Positions 52,818 to 56,607 are shown, counted from the stretch's first letter. The stretch is DNA of 64,000 bases from Kryptolebias marmoratus (GCF_001649575.2 NC_051444.1:17809948-17873947); one strand, 5' to 3'. Translations and numbers: made by a program. Notes: generated by a model not told the origin, from the letters alone.

Positions 52818-53810
52818 TTTTATTTCTGTGGCAGCATGAGCTAAAAGAGCACTGATTTATTCAGGTGTGTAGTTTTCTGCTTCCCGCTCGGCTTCAGCCA
52901 GCAGCCACCGCTGGCGTACAGTTGTTCTCCCAGTCGTTCCGCTCTTCTCTTGATTTGATTAACTCAGACATCTTAACCTTCAGACAGGAGGAAGGGGTGG
53001 AGGCTGAGCTTTGCTGTTCAACTCCTGCACAAATTCAGGACGGTGGCTATTAGAACGGCTTTCATCCGTCAGAGGATGAGTAGGCGATCTGTCAGCGCTG
53101 CGAGCCGGCAGGAGGGATGACTACAGCAGGAAAGCTCTGTGTCAGCGTCCGTATGGAGCCTGGCTGTTGTTTTAAGACAGATGTGTAAAATAAACCCGAA
53201 AAACAAGAACCCTGCCCTCTTGGAGACGTAGATAAATGTGGGAGTTTCAGCTCCAGAGGTCTGTTTAAGCATCAGCAGCCCACGTAGAAGTGGAGTTTCC
53301 TCCTACTCACGGACGCGCTCGGCCTCATTAGCATTTCATGCGGGTCACTGAGACGCTGCGTACGTTTTGTTGCAATATTACATTAGTCAGGAGGGTGAAT
53401 TATTCAGCTGTCCTACATTTCGGGGGGAGCTGAAGCAGCCTGTGAGTCTGAGCAGGAGTTTTTGGAATGAGCTGCATGTTGGCGTCGTGTTTCAGCGTCT
53501 CGCTGTGTTTACAGATCAGGAACACGGTAACACAGCAGAGCACAGCTGAGGGGACGTTTCATATTAAAATCATTGAAACATGTAAAAGGCGCATTTAGAA
53601 TCGGAAGCGATCTGAGCGGTGAACATGCAGCACATTAGGCGGCTCCCTGAGGCAGCGGCTGACAGATGTTTATTGGATCTCAGTGACAGCGTCGCCGCCG
53701 CCGCTCTTTAAACCTCGACAATCAGAAATCCTCCCGATGACTCTCTGTCTCCTCTGCTCTCCTTTCTCGCAGACTCCCAGTTCGCCGATGGAGAAATCTA
53801 CTTCTGCTGA
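5373..53810 (+). CDS. akap13: A-kinase anchoring protein 13 (AKAP-Lbc), 3' part of gene, 31 exons, 5' incomplete
   Basis: AKAP13 is a large scaffold that anchors PKA and, through its DH-PH module, catalyses GDP/GTP exchange on RhoA. The joined exons give 1425 residues (1404 without the cassette exon) and one open frame, which supports the splice model. Visible in order: Ser/Pro linker, basic RTFSYL segment, Lys/Glu stretch, C1 zinc finger (about 421-468), DH domain (about 628-825), PH domain (about 860-967), [15 protein letters not shown] motif, coiled coil (about 1166-1316), Lys-rich tail and C-terminal IYFC. The order and motifs agree with mammalian AKAP13 as I know it. ARHGEF2, ARHGEF18 and ARHGEF28 also carry a C1 or DH-PH module, but they lack this exact linker and end. 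The first exons and the RII-binding helix are outside the window. A second teleost paralogue may exist; I cannot tell which this is. Confidence 0.95.
6130..6420 (+). mobile_element. Possible old LINE (L2-like) 3' fragment
   Basis: Around 6235-6290 one frame reads roughly [12 protein letters not shown], like the C-terminus of fish L2-type ORF2 (LxxFKSRLKTHLF). Upstream, around the C-rich run, traces of the preceding part can be read. It is heavily mutated, and the boundaries are estimates. Confidence 0.4.
8400..8680. repeat. Possible DNA-transposon remnant (hAT-like)
   Basis: The stretch with GGTCATGTGACTAGGACGCG, TTGTTCTGCGGCTTCTTTTT and GTCCCGGTTCTAATCGAT resembles terminal parts of fish hAT-type repeats. 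No transposase can be read and the ends are not defined. Confidence 0.3.
9215..9330 (+). repeat. Short interspersed repeat remnant
   Basis: CAGTGGTTCTTAAGCTTTTG...ACCACCTCGGAAAATA...CTCCAAGCACCGC resembles a common fish repeat with the layout gtggttctt...ttttgctaccac...taccacc. Only a fragment is left. Confidence 0.4.
11514..11545. repeat. (GT)16 microsatellite
   Basis: A pure tract in the 8.5-kb intron, followed by a C-rich run near 11713-11728. Confidence 0.95.
12290..12597 (-). repeat. Dispersed repeat family, copy C (reverse)
   Basis: A reverse-oriented, diverged copy. It has TACATCTACAAGTGATTAACTT and AAACTCCAAAA in the right order and ends at 12568-12596 with the palindrome GCATTCCTTCAAGGAATGC. 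That palindrome is the clearest form of the family terminus. Confidence 0.55.
13298..13300. other. Assembly gap (NNN)
   Basis: Three undetermined bases are flanked by AAGCCA on both sides, as at a joined contig end or collapsed repeat. It lies inside an intron, 670 bp before exon 2. Confidence 0.95.
13367..13404. repeat. (TA)19 microsatellite
   Basis: A pure 38-bp TA tract, shortly after the NNN gap. It can extrude as a cruciform, which may explain assembly trouble here. Confidence 0.95.
13733..13771. repeat. (AAG)n microsatellite
   Basis: GAA/AAG repeats on the sense strand, 200 bp before exon 2. It is a purine-only tract able to form triplex structures. Confidence 0.9.
13969..14114 (+). 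CDS. akap13: akap13 exon (window exon 2), Ser/Pro-rich linker
   Basis: The acceptor is tgtctttcag and the donor aag|gtctgt. It encodes about 49 residues (19-67 of the window protein) that are rich in Ser, Pro and Gly and then acidic and hydrophobic ([19 protein letters not shown]). It enters one base into a codon and ends on a codon boundary, which matches both neighbours. Reading beyond the donor gives AT-rich low-complexity sequence, so the exon ends here. Confidence 0.85.
15255..15283. repeat. (CA)n microsatellite
   Basis: A pure CA tract of 29 bp in the intron between exons 2 and 3. Confidence 0.95.
16480..16868 (+). mobile_element. Tc1-like element remnant, right end
   Basis: The end GACTTTTGCACAGTACTGTA at about 16848-16867 is a typical fish Tc1-like terminus. 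It is preceded by TTCAGAGAGACTGAAGAATTATTGATCAAG, which fits the C-terminal region of such elements. The left boundary is not clear. An AT-rich open frame inside is not a recognisable protein. Confidence 0.5.
17352..17716 (+). CDS. akap13: akap13 exon (window exon 3), Ser/Gly/Ala-rich disordered linker
   Basis: This is a 365-bp GC-rich exon (residues 68-189) after acceptor tgtcggcag and before donor gag|gtgaga. It is rich in Ser, Gly, Ala and Glu, with little hydrophobic content, so probably disordered. It ends with [20 protein letters not shown] and then EMNQR, close to the mammalian [15 protein letters not shown] segment. Its GC content opens long reading frames on both strands; those are composition effects. 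It ends two bases into a codon, so the next exon decides whether Ser follows directly or the cassette exon is inserted. Confidence 0.9.
17717..21598 (+). other. akap13 intron, 3.9 kb, before cassette exon
   Basis: Contains repeat copy B (18790-19180) and several T runs (near 19280, 19720, 20452). No other feature is supported. Confidence 0.6.
18790..19180 (+). repeat. Dispersed repeat family, copy B
   Basis: It shares GGCTGTAACAGCCATTTTAAAT, TTGACTCCAAACGGTAATCGG and TCCAGTGGTTCATGAGA with the other copies, then a second partial unit (GTGAGATATTTTGCTAACATGGCAG). It lies in the intron before the predicted cassette exon. Confidence 0.6.
21599..21661 (+). CDS. akap13: akap13 predicted cassette exon (window exon 4), 21 codons
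   Basis: This 63-bp in-frame exon has a C-rich tract ending in ctgttag as acceptor and gcag|gtacga as donor. Entering and leaving at the same codon position, it can be included or skipped without changing the frame. It would insert residues ending [11 protein letters not shown] just before SYSLEGLSG, giving RRSYSLEG instead of QRSYSLEG. Mammalian AKAP13 has, as I recall, a similar variable exon at this place that also ends in Arg-Arg before SFSLEG. The sequence otherwise differs, and no transcript can be checked here. Confidence 0.6.
21662..22577 (+). other. akap13 intron, 0.9 kb, after cassette exon
   Basis: Includes GT-rich tracts near 22416-22440 and 22458-22472 upstream of the next acceptor. 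Nothing else is recognisable. Confidence 0.6.
22578..22755 (+). CDS. akap13: akap13 exon (window exon 5), SYSLEG motif exon
   Basis: The acceptor is gtccctgtag and the donor acg|gtcagc. Residues 210-269 begin [16 protein letters not shown] and continue with [19 protein letters not shown], the counterpart of SFSLEGLTGG and DSLVSLSEE in mammalian AKAP13. The first Ser codon is completed from the upstream exon. The R-S-Y-S context is a candidate PKA and 14-3-3 site. The end on a codon boundary fits the next exon. Confidence 0.92.
23152..23254 (+). CDS. akap13: akap13 exon (window exon 6), [13 protein letters not shown] motif
   Basis: The acceptor is ctcacactgcag and the donor gatg|gtgagt. It encodes [18 protein letters not shown] followed by [16 protein letters not shown], matching the PLTKSISLMTISHP stretch of mammalian AKAP13. 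It is basic and Ser-rich and probably disordered. It leaves one base in the split codon. Confidence 0.93.
23613..24629 (-). mobile_element. Tc1-like element, degraded, reverse orientation
   Basis: On the minus strand the order of blocks fits a fish Tc1 transposase. Plus-strand landmarks are GGGTCGCTGACCTGCTGGAAGG (23940-23961), GATGCTACCACTACCATGCTTCACTGTGGGGATGG (24097-24131; minus strand KHGSGSI) and CACAGGTGGATCACCTCC. Left end GCTGCAAAAGCCTTCACCC and right end GGGTGAACAATTTTCAACCC-like are diverged inverted repeats. Many indels and stops are present, so the transposase is dead. Confidence 0.65.
24747..24872 (+). CDS. akap13: akap13 exon (window exon 7), basic RRIS motif then acidic run
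   Basis: The acceptor is ccccctcag and the donor tcga|gtaagt. Residues 304-345 include [13 protein letters not shown], then SSSDDEDDS. The RRIS tetrapeptide fits a PKA consensus and the acidic Ser run fits CK2. Both are motif matches only. Splice phase agrees on both sides, with one base left over. Confidence 0.88.
24873..26537 (+). other. akap13 intron, 1.7 kb
   Basis: AT-rich intron with several A and T runs, ending with the 20-A run near the exon 8 acceptor. No gene or repeat was recognised. Confidence 0.6.
26477..26496. repeat. Poly(A) run of 20
   Basis: The run lies 40 bp upstream of the acceptor of exon 8. No retroelement body is recognisable before it. Confidence 0.9.
26538..26580 (+). 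CDS. akap13: akap13 exon (window exon 8), 43-bp microexon-like
   Basis: It lies between tttctttgcag and acag|gtcagt and encodes [14 protein letters not shown], a Ser/Thr-rich segment. Its 43 bp are not a multiple of three, so skipping it alone would break the frame. Phase agrees with both neighbours. Confidence 0.82.
26635..26745. repeat. Two copies of a small palindromic repeat
   Basis: CCTTTATGGTCCTATAAAGAACAG and GTCTTTATGGTGCTATAAAGAACTG lie about 65 bp apart. Each is nearly self-complementary (CTTTATGGTGCTATAAAG). Together they fill much of the 217-bp intron between exons 8 and 9 and could fold into hairpins in the RNA. Confidence 0.5.
26798..26909 (+). CDS. akap13: akap13 exon (window exon 9), [16 protein letters not shown] segment
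   Basis: The acceptor is tgcgtttcag and the donor agg|gtgagc. It encodes [16 protein letters not shown], then [19 protein letters not shown], nearly identical to [20 protein letters not shown] just before the Lys/Glu region and C1 domain of mammalian AKAP13. It ends on a codon boundary. Confidence 0.95.
26910..29841 (+). other. akap13 intron, 2.9 kb, before C1 exons
   Basis: Mostly AT-rich. A GC-richer patch at 28320-28580 (with gcagccgcagccgggg and a gag|gtagga donor-like site) could be an alternative first exon, but no proof is visible. Confidence 0.5.
29842..30001 (+). CDS. akap13: akap13 exon (window exon 10), Lys/Glu-rich stretch and first half of C1 domain
   Basis: The acceptor is catttgtgcag and the donor acat|gtaagt. 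Residues 398-417 are charged Lys/Glu/Asp repeats. [11 protein letters not shown] then opens the C1 finger with the His at 421 and the metal-binding Cys of CAQC and CT.C. Spacing is H-x12-C-x2-C-x11-C-x2-C, as in AKAP13. The donor splits the domain between the third and fourth Cys. Confidence 0.96.
30509..30860 (+). mobile_element. Possible Tc1-like fragment, left end
   Basis: AGTATTGCGCAAGTCTTTTTTTGGCAC looks like a diverged copy of the ACAGTACTGTGCAAAAGTCTT terminus whose other end type is seen at 16848. The following 300 bp are unassigned and GC-balanced, and one frame stays open for about 140 codons without a recognisable domain. The assignment is weak. Confidence 0.3.
30956..30980. repeat. 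(ATT)n microsatellite
   Basis: Eight ATT units in the intron that splits the C1 domain. Confidence 0.9.
31720..31787 (+). CDS. akap13: akap13 exon (window exon 11), second half of C1 domain
   Basis: The acceptor is ttctttccag and the donor aag|gtaaga. It encodes [20 protein letters not shown], which completes the zinc ligands (C-x4-H-x2-C-x6-C), then KMK. It matches the mammalian CSAFVHKGCRESLASCAKVKMK. The loop residues of diacylglycerol-binding C1 domains are not obvious, so an atypical C1 is likely; that is inference. Confidence 0.96.
31909..31975 (+). CDS. akap13: akap13 exon (window exon 12), post-C1 linker
   Basis: The acceptor is ctctgtttag and the donor aaat|gtgagt. It encodes [20 protein letters not shown] plus NK, the counterpart of QPKGSLQAHDTSSLPTVIMRNK in mammalian AKAP13. 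The intron before it is only 121 bp. Confidence 0.94.
31976..33207 (+). other. akap13 intron, 1.2 kb
   Basis: No repeat or gene recognised. An acceptor-like cttttcttttgcag at 32574-32587 has no matching donor with an open frame. Confidence 0.55.
33208..33358 (+). CDS. akap13: akap13 exon (window exon 13), C1-DH linker with Ser-rich motif
   Basis: The acceptor is tctgtttcag and the donor cagg|gtgagc. It contains [13 protein letters not shown] and later [14 protein letters not shown], matching KERPRSAVLL and SLSKSVSIQNITG of mammalian AKAP13. It ends two bases into a Gly codon. A (GT)17 tract starts 13 bp after its donor. Confidence 0.94.
33372..33405. repeat. (TG)17 microsatellite, intronic, upstream of exon 14
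   Basis: The tract starts 13 bp after the exon 13 donor and ends 158 bp before exon 14. In RNA it is (UG)17, a ligand of TDP-43 and CELF-type proteins, and it is complementary to the (CA)16 tract after exon 14. Confidence 0.95.
33564..33676 (+). CDS. akap13: akap13 exon (window exon 14), STDSLN and STESLTDEG motifs
   Basis: The acceptor follows a long T run and ends ctccttcag; the donor is gaag|gtcagc. It encodes [20 protein letters not shown] then ESLTDEG, matching LSHSTDSLN and [11 protein letters not shown] of mammalian AKAP13. Its 113 bp are not divisible by three. It is flanked by complementary (GT)n and (CA)n intronic tracts, and the CA tract starts at intron position +6. Confidence 0.95.
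33682..33713. repeat. (CA)16 microsatellite at the exon 14 donor
   Basis: The tract starts at intron position +6 of the exon 14 donor (gtcag|CACACA). CA-repeat RNA is a known hnRNP L target and can alter use of a nearby 5' splice site. Confidence 0.95.
33925..33978 (+). repeat. Tc1-like terminal fragment
   Basis: TTGACAGTAGTCATAATGTTATGGCTGAGTCAGTG resembles the right terminus of the Tc1 family also found at 205-695 (ggtcataatgttatggctga). No internal part is evident. Confidence 0.4.
34062..34208 (+). CDS. akap13: akap13 exon (window exon 15), lead-in to DH domain
   Basis: The acceptor is cccggttcag and the donor tacg|gtatgt. It encodes [20 protein letters not shown] followed by SWS..., ending LVKRQDVIY, which runs into the first DH helix. 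The mammalian counterpart is EGQLLGDFEIESKQLEAESWS...VVKRQEVIYELM. Confidence 0.96.
34669..34925 (+). CDS. akap13: akap13 exon (window exon 16), DH domain N-terminal helices
   Basis: The acceptor is gttttctgcag and the donor cag|gtgaga. It encodes residues 633-718, starting [16 protein letters not shown], the first conserved DH region that contacts the GTPase switch I, then the second helical block with [20 protein letters not shown] and [10 protein letters not shown] Gly-rich insert (LEGGGLEGG) sits between helices. The open frame continues upstream into the intron as far as 34308, without an ATG at its start. Confidence 0.97.
34977..36078 (+). mobile_element. Tc1-like transposon with internal deletions, inside the DH intron
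   Basis: The left end CAGTGGGTTGCGGAAGTATT and the right end AATACATTTGCAACCTACTG are inverted repeats, with TA at the right flank. Internal sequence follows a fish Tc1 transposase: GGGCAAGGAGGGCATTAATTAGAGAGGCAA, then residues [20 protein letters not shown] and [20 protein letters not shown]. The second catalytic Asp (QQDGDPKH) is present. The region with the third acidic residue is deleted, so the protein cannot be active. A frame from 35395 to 35880 stays open across the deletion. It was probably moved by another copy. Confidence 0.85.
36243..36368 (+). CDS. akap13: akap13 exon (window exon 17), DH domain middle
   Basis: This 42-codon exon on codon boundaries lies between ctgctccag and aaa|gtaaga. 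It encodes [20 protein letters not shown] and then DKRFKAFIK, the counterpart of LKKTYGKFCGQHNQSVNYFKDL...KRFQAFVK. Skipping it would keep the frame but would remove DH core helices. The upstream intron carries the Tc1-like element. Confidence 0.97.
36701..36818 (+). CDS. akap13: akap13 exon (window exon 18), DH domain conserved region 3
   Basis: The acceptor is tcttcttccag and the donor aaag|gttggt. It encodes [20 protein letters not shown] then [16 protein letters not shown], the most conserved DH helix, with the [13 protein letters not shown] signature. The donor +4/+5 bases (gttggt) are weaker than the others in the gene. Confidence 0.97.
36819..38932 (+). other. akap13 intron, 2.1 kb
   Basis: AT-rich, with a short TA run near 37083 and GTTAGCATTAGCATAAATAGC/GTTAGCTTAGCATAGC-type simple fish repeats near 38235 and 38405. 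No exon is supported. Confidence 0.6.
38933..39181 (+). CDS. akap13: akap13 exon (window exon 19), end of DH domain and start of PH domain
   Basis: The acceptor is ctctgccacag and the donor aagg|gtgagg. Residues 800-882 finish the DH domain ([18 protein letters not shown]) and start the PH domain ([20 protein letters not shown], then [10 protein letters not shown]). The coding strand is GC-rich, which creates unrelated open frames on both strands. Confidence 0.97.
39285..39361 (+). CDS. akap13: akap13 exon (window exon 20), PH domain strands
   Basis: The acceptor is cgcccctccag and the donor ctg|gtaggt. It encodes [20 protein letters not shown] then YVFAML, PH beta strands 3 and 4, as in AVLLTDILVFLQEKDQKYIFASL of mammalian AKAP13. 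The upstream intron is only 103 bp. Confidence 0.97.
39362..40631 (+). other. akap13 intron, 1.3 kb
   Basis: The last 250 bp are a long pyrimidine-rich tract (CTCCTT-type) leading to the exon 21 acceptor. No repeat element or gene is seen. Confidence 0.6.
40632..40813 (+). CDS. akap13: akap13 exon (window exon 21), PH domain C-terminal half
   Basis: The acceptor follows a long CT-rich tract (from about 40565) and ends ctctcag; the donor is ccat|gtgagt. It encodes [20 protein letters not shown] and [19 protein letters not shown], including the near-invariant Trp of the last PH helix. In the Lbc family the PH domain also binds activated RhoA; that is family knowledge. Confidence 0.97.
41414..42617 (-). 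mobile_element. L1-clade LINE, 5'-truncated, antisense in akap13 intron
   Basis: The element is about 1.19 kb on the minus strand, ending in a 15-nt A tail (T run at 41421-41435). It is flanked by TTATAGAT at 41414-41421 and 42610-42617, a candidate 8-bp target duplication. The interior codes for the C-terminal part of ORF2 for 311 codons without a stop. It includes a Cys/His motif ([19 protein letters not shown]) and [14 protein letters not shown], as in L1-type ORF2 tails. The reverse transcriptase and endonuclease domains are missing, so it cannot move by itself. The intact frame suggests a fairly young insertion. Confidence 0.8.
41623..42558 (-). pseudogene. LINE ORF2 C-terminal fragment (L1 clade)
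   Basis: This is the open frame inside the truncated LINE, 311 codons and stop. The ATG at 42558 is only the first Met after truncation, not a true start. It has no RT catalytic motif. The C-x3-C-x7-H-x4-C motif is that of the LINE ORF2 C-terminal region. There is no reason to expect translation. Confidence 0.8.
42995..43077 (+). CDS. akap13: akap13 exon (window exon 22), DEDEGIPSE motif
   Basis: The acceptor is cttttggtgcag and the donor agag|gtgaga. It encodes [20 protein letters not shown] then TKAKEMR, matching [27 protein letters not shown]. An L1-clade element lies in the intron before it. Confidence 0.95.
43209..43397 (+). CDS. akap13: akap13 exon (window exon 23), [12 protein letters not shown] heptad segment
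   Basis: The acceptor is cctccggtcag and the donor gaag|gtaaga. It encodes [20 protein letters not shown] then REMWEG, a short coiled segment, followed by SIMKDALQE. The counterpart is LHQKDQKILLLLEEKEMIFRDM...LMKSAINE. Confidence 0.94.
43398..44435 (+). other. akap13 intron, 1.0 kb
   Basis: No gene or mobile element recognised. It ends with the unusual GT-repeat acceptor. Confidence 0.6.
44436..44582 (+). CDS. akap13: akap13 exon (window exon 24), [15 protein letters not shown] motif
   Basis: It encodes [18 protein letters not shown] and then [20 protein letters not shown]; the latter is a hallmark of AKAP13 and the ARHGEF2 family. The acceptor is unusual: a (GT)n tract sits where a pyrimidine tract is expected and the last bases are ggatgacag. 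The donor is aaaa|gtaaga. Confidence 0.95.
44583..45767 (+). other. akap13 intron, 1.2 kb
   Basis: Unique-looking sequence with no recognisable element. Confidence 0.55.
45768..45841 (+). CDS. akap13: akap13 exon (window exon 25), DLRRTESDS motif
   Basis: The acceptor is ttcacgccag and the donor aag|gtccgt. It encodes [20 protein letters not shown] then SVLKK, matching [23 protein letters not shown] is a basophilic-kinase motif. The donor has a C at +3, weaker than the consensus. Confidence 0.94.
46555..47030 (-). repeat. Dispersed repeat family, copy D, two reverse units in tandem
   Basis: Two reverse units follow each other, about 46560-46800 and 46850-47030. Both carry the attenuated ATTTCAATGAAACTT-like and ATCTACGACTGATTAACTTT-like blocks. 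The second ends GCATTCCTTTAAGGAGCGTTAAG, the degraded family terminus. Confidence 0.6.
47180..47224 (+). CDS. akap13: akap13 exon (window exon 26), 15 codons
   Basis: This small in-frame exon lies between ttgtgtgcag and gag|gtaaca. It encodes [15 protein letters not shown], the counterpart of GGNANLVFMLKRNSE in mammalian AKAP13. Since it is 45 bp on codon boundaries, skipping would keep the frame. Confidence 0.94.
47225..48009 (+). other. akap13 intron, 0.8 kb
   Basis: No element recognised; ends in the CAACAGCAG tandem acceptor. Confidence 0.55.
48010..48060 (+). CDS. akap13: akap13 exon (window exon 27), 17 codons, tandem acceptor
   Basis: It encodes [17 protein letters not shown], the counterpart of QVVQSVVHLYELLSALQ. 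The acceptor region reads caacagcag, so use of the second AG would remove the first Gln. The donor is cag|gtacgc. In-frame at 51 bp. Confidence 0.93.
48276..48548 (+). CDS. akap13: akap13 exon (window exon 28), start of long coiled coil
   Basis: The acceptor is gtccaccgcag and the donor cag|gtaacg. It encodes [20 protein letters not shown], a Ser/Arg run, [20 protein letters not shown], then highly charged Arg/Glu helix sequence. It matches [18 protein letters not shown]...[20 protein letters not shown]. In mammals this C-terminal coiled coil supports oligomerisation and binding of partners; that is family knowledge. Confidence 0.97.
48549..49935 (+). other. akap13 intron, 1.4 kb
   Basis: Contains repeat copy E. 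The rest is AT-rich with no feature. Confidence 0.6.
49255..49480 (+). repeat. Dispersed repeat family, copy E
   Basis: A partial copy with CAGCTACTGCCACACCAGAT, TTAGTTGTGGCGGG, TTGACTCCAAAAGTTAATCAG and CCAATGATTACTTTCTGACA, in the intron before exon 29. Both ends are lost. Confidence 0.6.
49936..50115 (+). CDS. akap13: akap13 exon (window exon 29), coiled-coil continuation
   Basis: This 60-codon exon on codon boundaries lies between tccactgcag and gag|gtgagc. It encodes Glu/Gln/Lys/Arg helix with heptads ([20 protein letters not shown], then [20 protein letters not shown]). It is the counterpart of EKEREELQQKKGTYQYDLERLRAAQKQLERE. Long open frames on the other strand are mirror effects of the GAG/CAG-rich coding. 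Confidence 0.96.
50581..50872 (+). CDS. akap13: akap13 exon (window exon 30), Ser-rich and Lys-rich tail
   Basis: The acceptor is attccccccag and the donor agcag|gtagag. It encodes [20 protein letters not shown], a run of seven Ser, [17 protein letters not shown], then [11 protein letters not shown]. The poly-Lys run near the end corresponds to KEKKEKKKKNKTSR of mammalian AKAP13. The exon leaves one base that joins the last exon. Confidence 0.95.
50873..53772 (+). other. akap13 last intron, 2.9 kb
   Basis: Contains a CpG-bearing patch at 52130-52340 with CRE and YY1-like sites and a 94-codon ATG frame (52161-52445) of unknown meaning, and an ATT repeat at 52792. Otherwise featureless. Confidence 0.55.
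52792..52816. repeat. (ATT)n microsatellite
   Basis: Eight units in the last intron of akap13. Confidence 0.9.
53773..53810 (+). CDS. akap13: akap13 last coding exon (window exon 31) with stop codon
   Basis: The acceptor is ctttctcgcag. The split codon gives Asp, then [11 protein letters not shown] and TGA at 53808-53810. The end GEIYFC closely resembles the GEEIFC end of mammalian AKAP13, which fixes the gene identity and its 3' boundary. It lies 2.9 kb from the previous exon. Confidence 0.95.
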
Positions 53811-54638
53811 GACGCAACCCTGACCTCCTCCTCCTCCTCTTCATCATCGCCACAACGAAGCTGCCACAAGGATCCCAGAGAGGACTGTGTTTCTGCCAAG
53901 TGCGCCCTTCTTACACCTTGTACAGAACAATACGGAACATGTCAGTGCTCCGCTTTGAATCACCCAGAGAACTTTACATGCACGAGCAAAAAGGAGAAAT
54001 TTAGATTTTCTTTTATTTAAAGTGAAATACCACTGCTTTTAGTTTGTGAAAATTCTTAGATTTTAGGGGGGGGTTGTTCATATCGTGGCTGTTAGGCTCC
54101 ATCCATGACAGTTTGGGACATTGTCAGTCCAAATATTCACTTTCCTTCTTCTTCCCCCCCCCCAAATGTTTAAAATCTCTTCATCATCAGGGTTCAGACA
54201 GCTCACTGAAAGCATTTTATGGTGAAAACGGCTCGACCGAGCACGTCGAGGCATCACCGCCTCGCCTTAGGCCGCCTTTTTTCAGGTTTTTTTTTCCTCC
54301 CCTCCACTCCCAACACCTCATCCAGGCATCAAGTGTCGCCCGCAGCAGGCTGCTCGTTTACACAAGCGAGACCTTTTTTTTTTTCTTTCCTTCCCGCGTG
54401 ACTTCGGCCGCGCGTCCGGGGACGCAGCTGAATCCAAAATGCCACTCAGAAACCGATCTGAATGTCAGCGAGCTCCATGTGGCACCGGAAAGTCCTCTCC
54501 GCTAATCATATTCATTAACTGTTAATTGAAGACTGAAACCACTGAGGGGGACTCGTGTTGTCCTGGCAACGCTTTTGTATCAGAACAGCCCGGCACTGTT
54601 TCAGCTCTACTGTTGCTGCACACGTCCCCCAAAAAAAA

Positions 54639-54644
54639 ATAAAA
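54639..54644 (+). terminator. akap13: Possible proximal polyadenylation signal
   Basis: An AATAAA is embedded in an A-rich run about 830 bp after the stop codon. The downstream sequence is only weakly GU-rich (cttgtgatt). It would give a short 3' UTR that excludes the putatively constrained block and the Pumilio-type element. Confidence 0.35.
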
Positions 54645-55129
54645 AGGAAAGAAACTTGTGATTACATCCACTAATTCGGCTCATGGTTTGTAAGCTAAAT
54701 GGATTTGGCGCGTGATGAGTTAAGTAATCCTTGACGACGGCTTTACACTGTCAGTCATAATTCCTGACGCGGTTTTAATTTATTTAAAATACGGATGTCT
54801 TTACGTGGAGAGAAACTCTCCTGCGTTTTTTTTTCTTTTTTTTCCCCTCCCCTCCAGACTCCACAGTAATGAAAGGATTGAAGCGCGCGCTATCTCTCTG
54901 TGTCAAATGGCTCAATTCATATCCTTTTAGTGTGTTGTAGAACCTTGGATGGATATTAGCCTGATCCTCGCCTTATCTGCCTGTCAATGAGCTTTTATGC
55001 AGCCCTCATCTTTCATCGGCGCGCAGACAAGGGGGCTTTCCTTCGTCTTTTAATTGCGCGTAAGTCTGCAGGTAGCATACTAATGGCTCAAGTTTCTCCT
55101 TTTCCCTCCTTCAGCTCTGATTATAAAGC

Positions 55130-55131
<2 letters not shown>

Positions 55132-55165
<34 letters not shown>
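55132..55165. repeat. (CA)17 microsatellite in 3' UTR
   Basis: A pure CA tract about 1.3 kb after the stop codon. If the long 3' UTR is used, the tract is in the mature mRNA. Confidence 0.95.
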
Positions 55166-55169
<4 letters not shown>

Positions 55170-56438
55170 GTCTGGTGGCTTTATAAAAAGAGGAGTCTGT
55201 TGATTTAGAGACCAAACGTGGCCGCGTTTCTGTCTAATGACTAAATTTGCGTCTCTGATCATTTTACATTATTCATTTAATGTTTTCAAGCACTTTGGTC
55301 CTAAAGGAGTTGATTTCAGTCAAGGAGATCTTTGTGTTTACCTTTTTTCTTTTGTTGGTTTGTTTGTTTTTAATCATCGGCAGTCACGATCCAAAGAGAG
55401 ACGATGTGTTCAAGTGCATAGAAGAAGAAAAAAAAGGCTGTGATTGAAGAAGTGGCTGGTCGCTTTTATGGAGTGTTTCTTATGAAACTGTTTACGGCCA
55501 TGTTTTAGACCCGTTACGCCTACGTTTTTGGGCTTGCAGGCCTACCTGCTGGACAGGTAGAAAGAAAAGACGTAGTAAAACCACAAACAGACAGAAACTT
55601 TCTGCCGCCGACAACCGAACGGCGTCACCGCTCCGCCTCCTCGCTGCCTCTCTTGTCTCGCGTTCAGGCGCTCGCCGTCTCAGGCGGGCGGGTTTGTTTT
55701 AGTGCGTCCTGTAAGAGGCTCACAGTCTCTGCCAATTATTTGCTTCGTGTCGAGACAAACGGACTTGTTCCTCAAGCCTTCGTACGTTTTGACCACTTGG
55801 AAGCAGTTCACCTGAAACTAGAAATCTGCTCCTCACTCAACGAAAACAAACAGAAAGCAGAAACCTTTTTTCCTCCTGTGTTTTTTTTTAAGCTCTCCTT
55901 GTTGTGAGAAATTGACATATTTTTCCCAGCAGGTCGTCACCGGATGCAGATAATGTGACGAGCGTGGGCTCTTGCGCTCCGTGACATTTTCCCCCACCGT
56001 ATTTGTAACTGACTGAAGGAACAAATAAGTTGTCAGATTGTAATGTGTTATTCAGCCGCAGCAGTCGGCAACAGCTTTAATGCAGGGTGGGGGGGAGGAG
56101 AGCGGTCGGAGGGAGAAGACCGGTCGGAAACCGCGAGCCCGTCTCTTGCCGGGGGTGGGGGACAATCAACAGACGAGAGCCGAAACAAAATGGACTCCGC
56201 CTGTCCCGCTGGGGACGAGACCGGTCCACGAGACGGGCGTGTTTGTCAGGTGAACCCCGCGTAGCCTTAAGTTTTTAAAAATGCACTAGAGTAGAAGCCA
56301 GCATCTTCTCAGGAGAAGAGGAGAGCTTTTATACCTCCGCTTTCAGTCGAAGAAAATGTTTGTACTAAACAACTGGTACACTGTTTCATCCTCTGCAATG
56401 TAAAAAAACAAAAAAAGTAAAAATAAAAAAGATCAAAC

Positions 56439-56446
56439 TGTAAATA
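56439..56446 (+). promoter_or_regulatory. Pumilio-type element in 3' UTR
   Basis: TGTAAATA matches the consensus bound by Pumilio proteins in 3' UTRs. It is present only in the long 3' UTR form, about 160 bp before the distal poly(A) signal. One eight-base match can arise by chance in such A/T-rich sequence. Confidence 0.35.
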
Positions 56447-56607
56447 TTTATGTAAAAAAACAAAAAAACAAATCCAATGTAAAGAAAAAAAGGTAAAACA
56501 AATTGTTTTAATTTGTGATTTATTGCTGCATTTTGTAAGAATGTTTTATTTATGTAATATCCTCGTCCTGGGGGGTGGTGAACAATGTAAAGACATATTT
56601 CTCTCAC

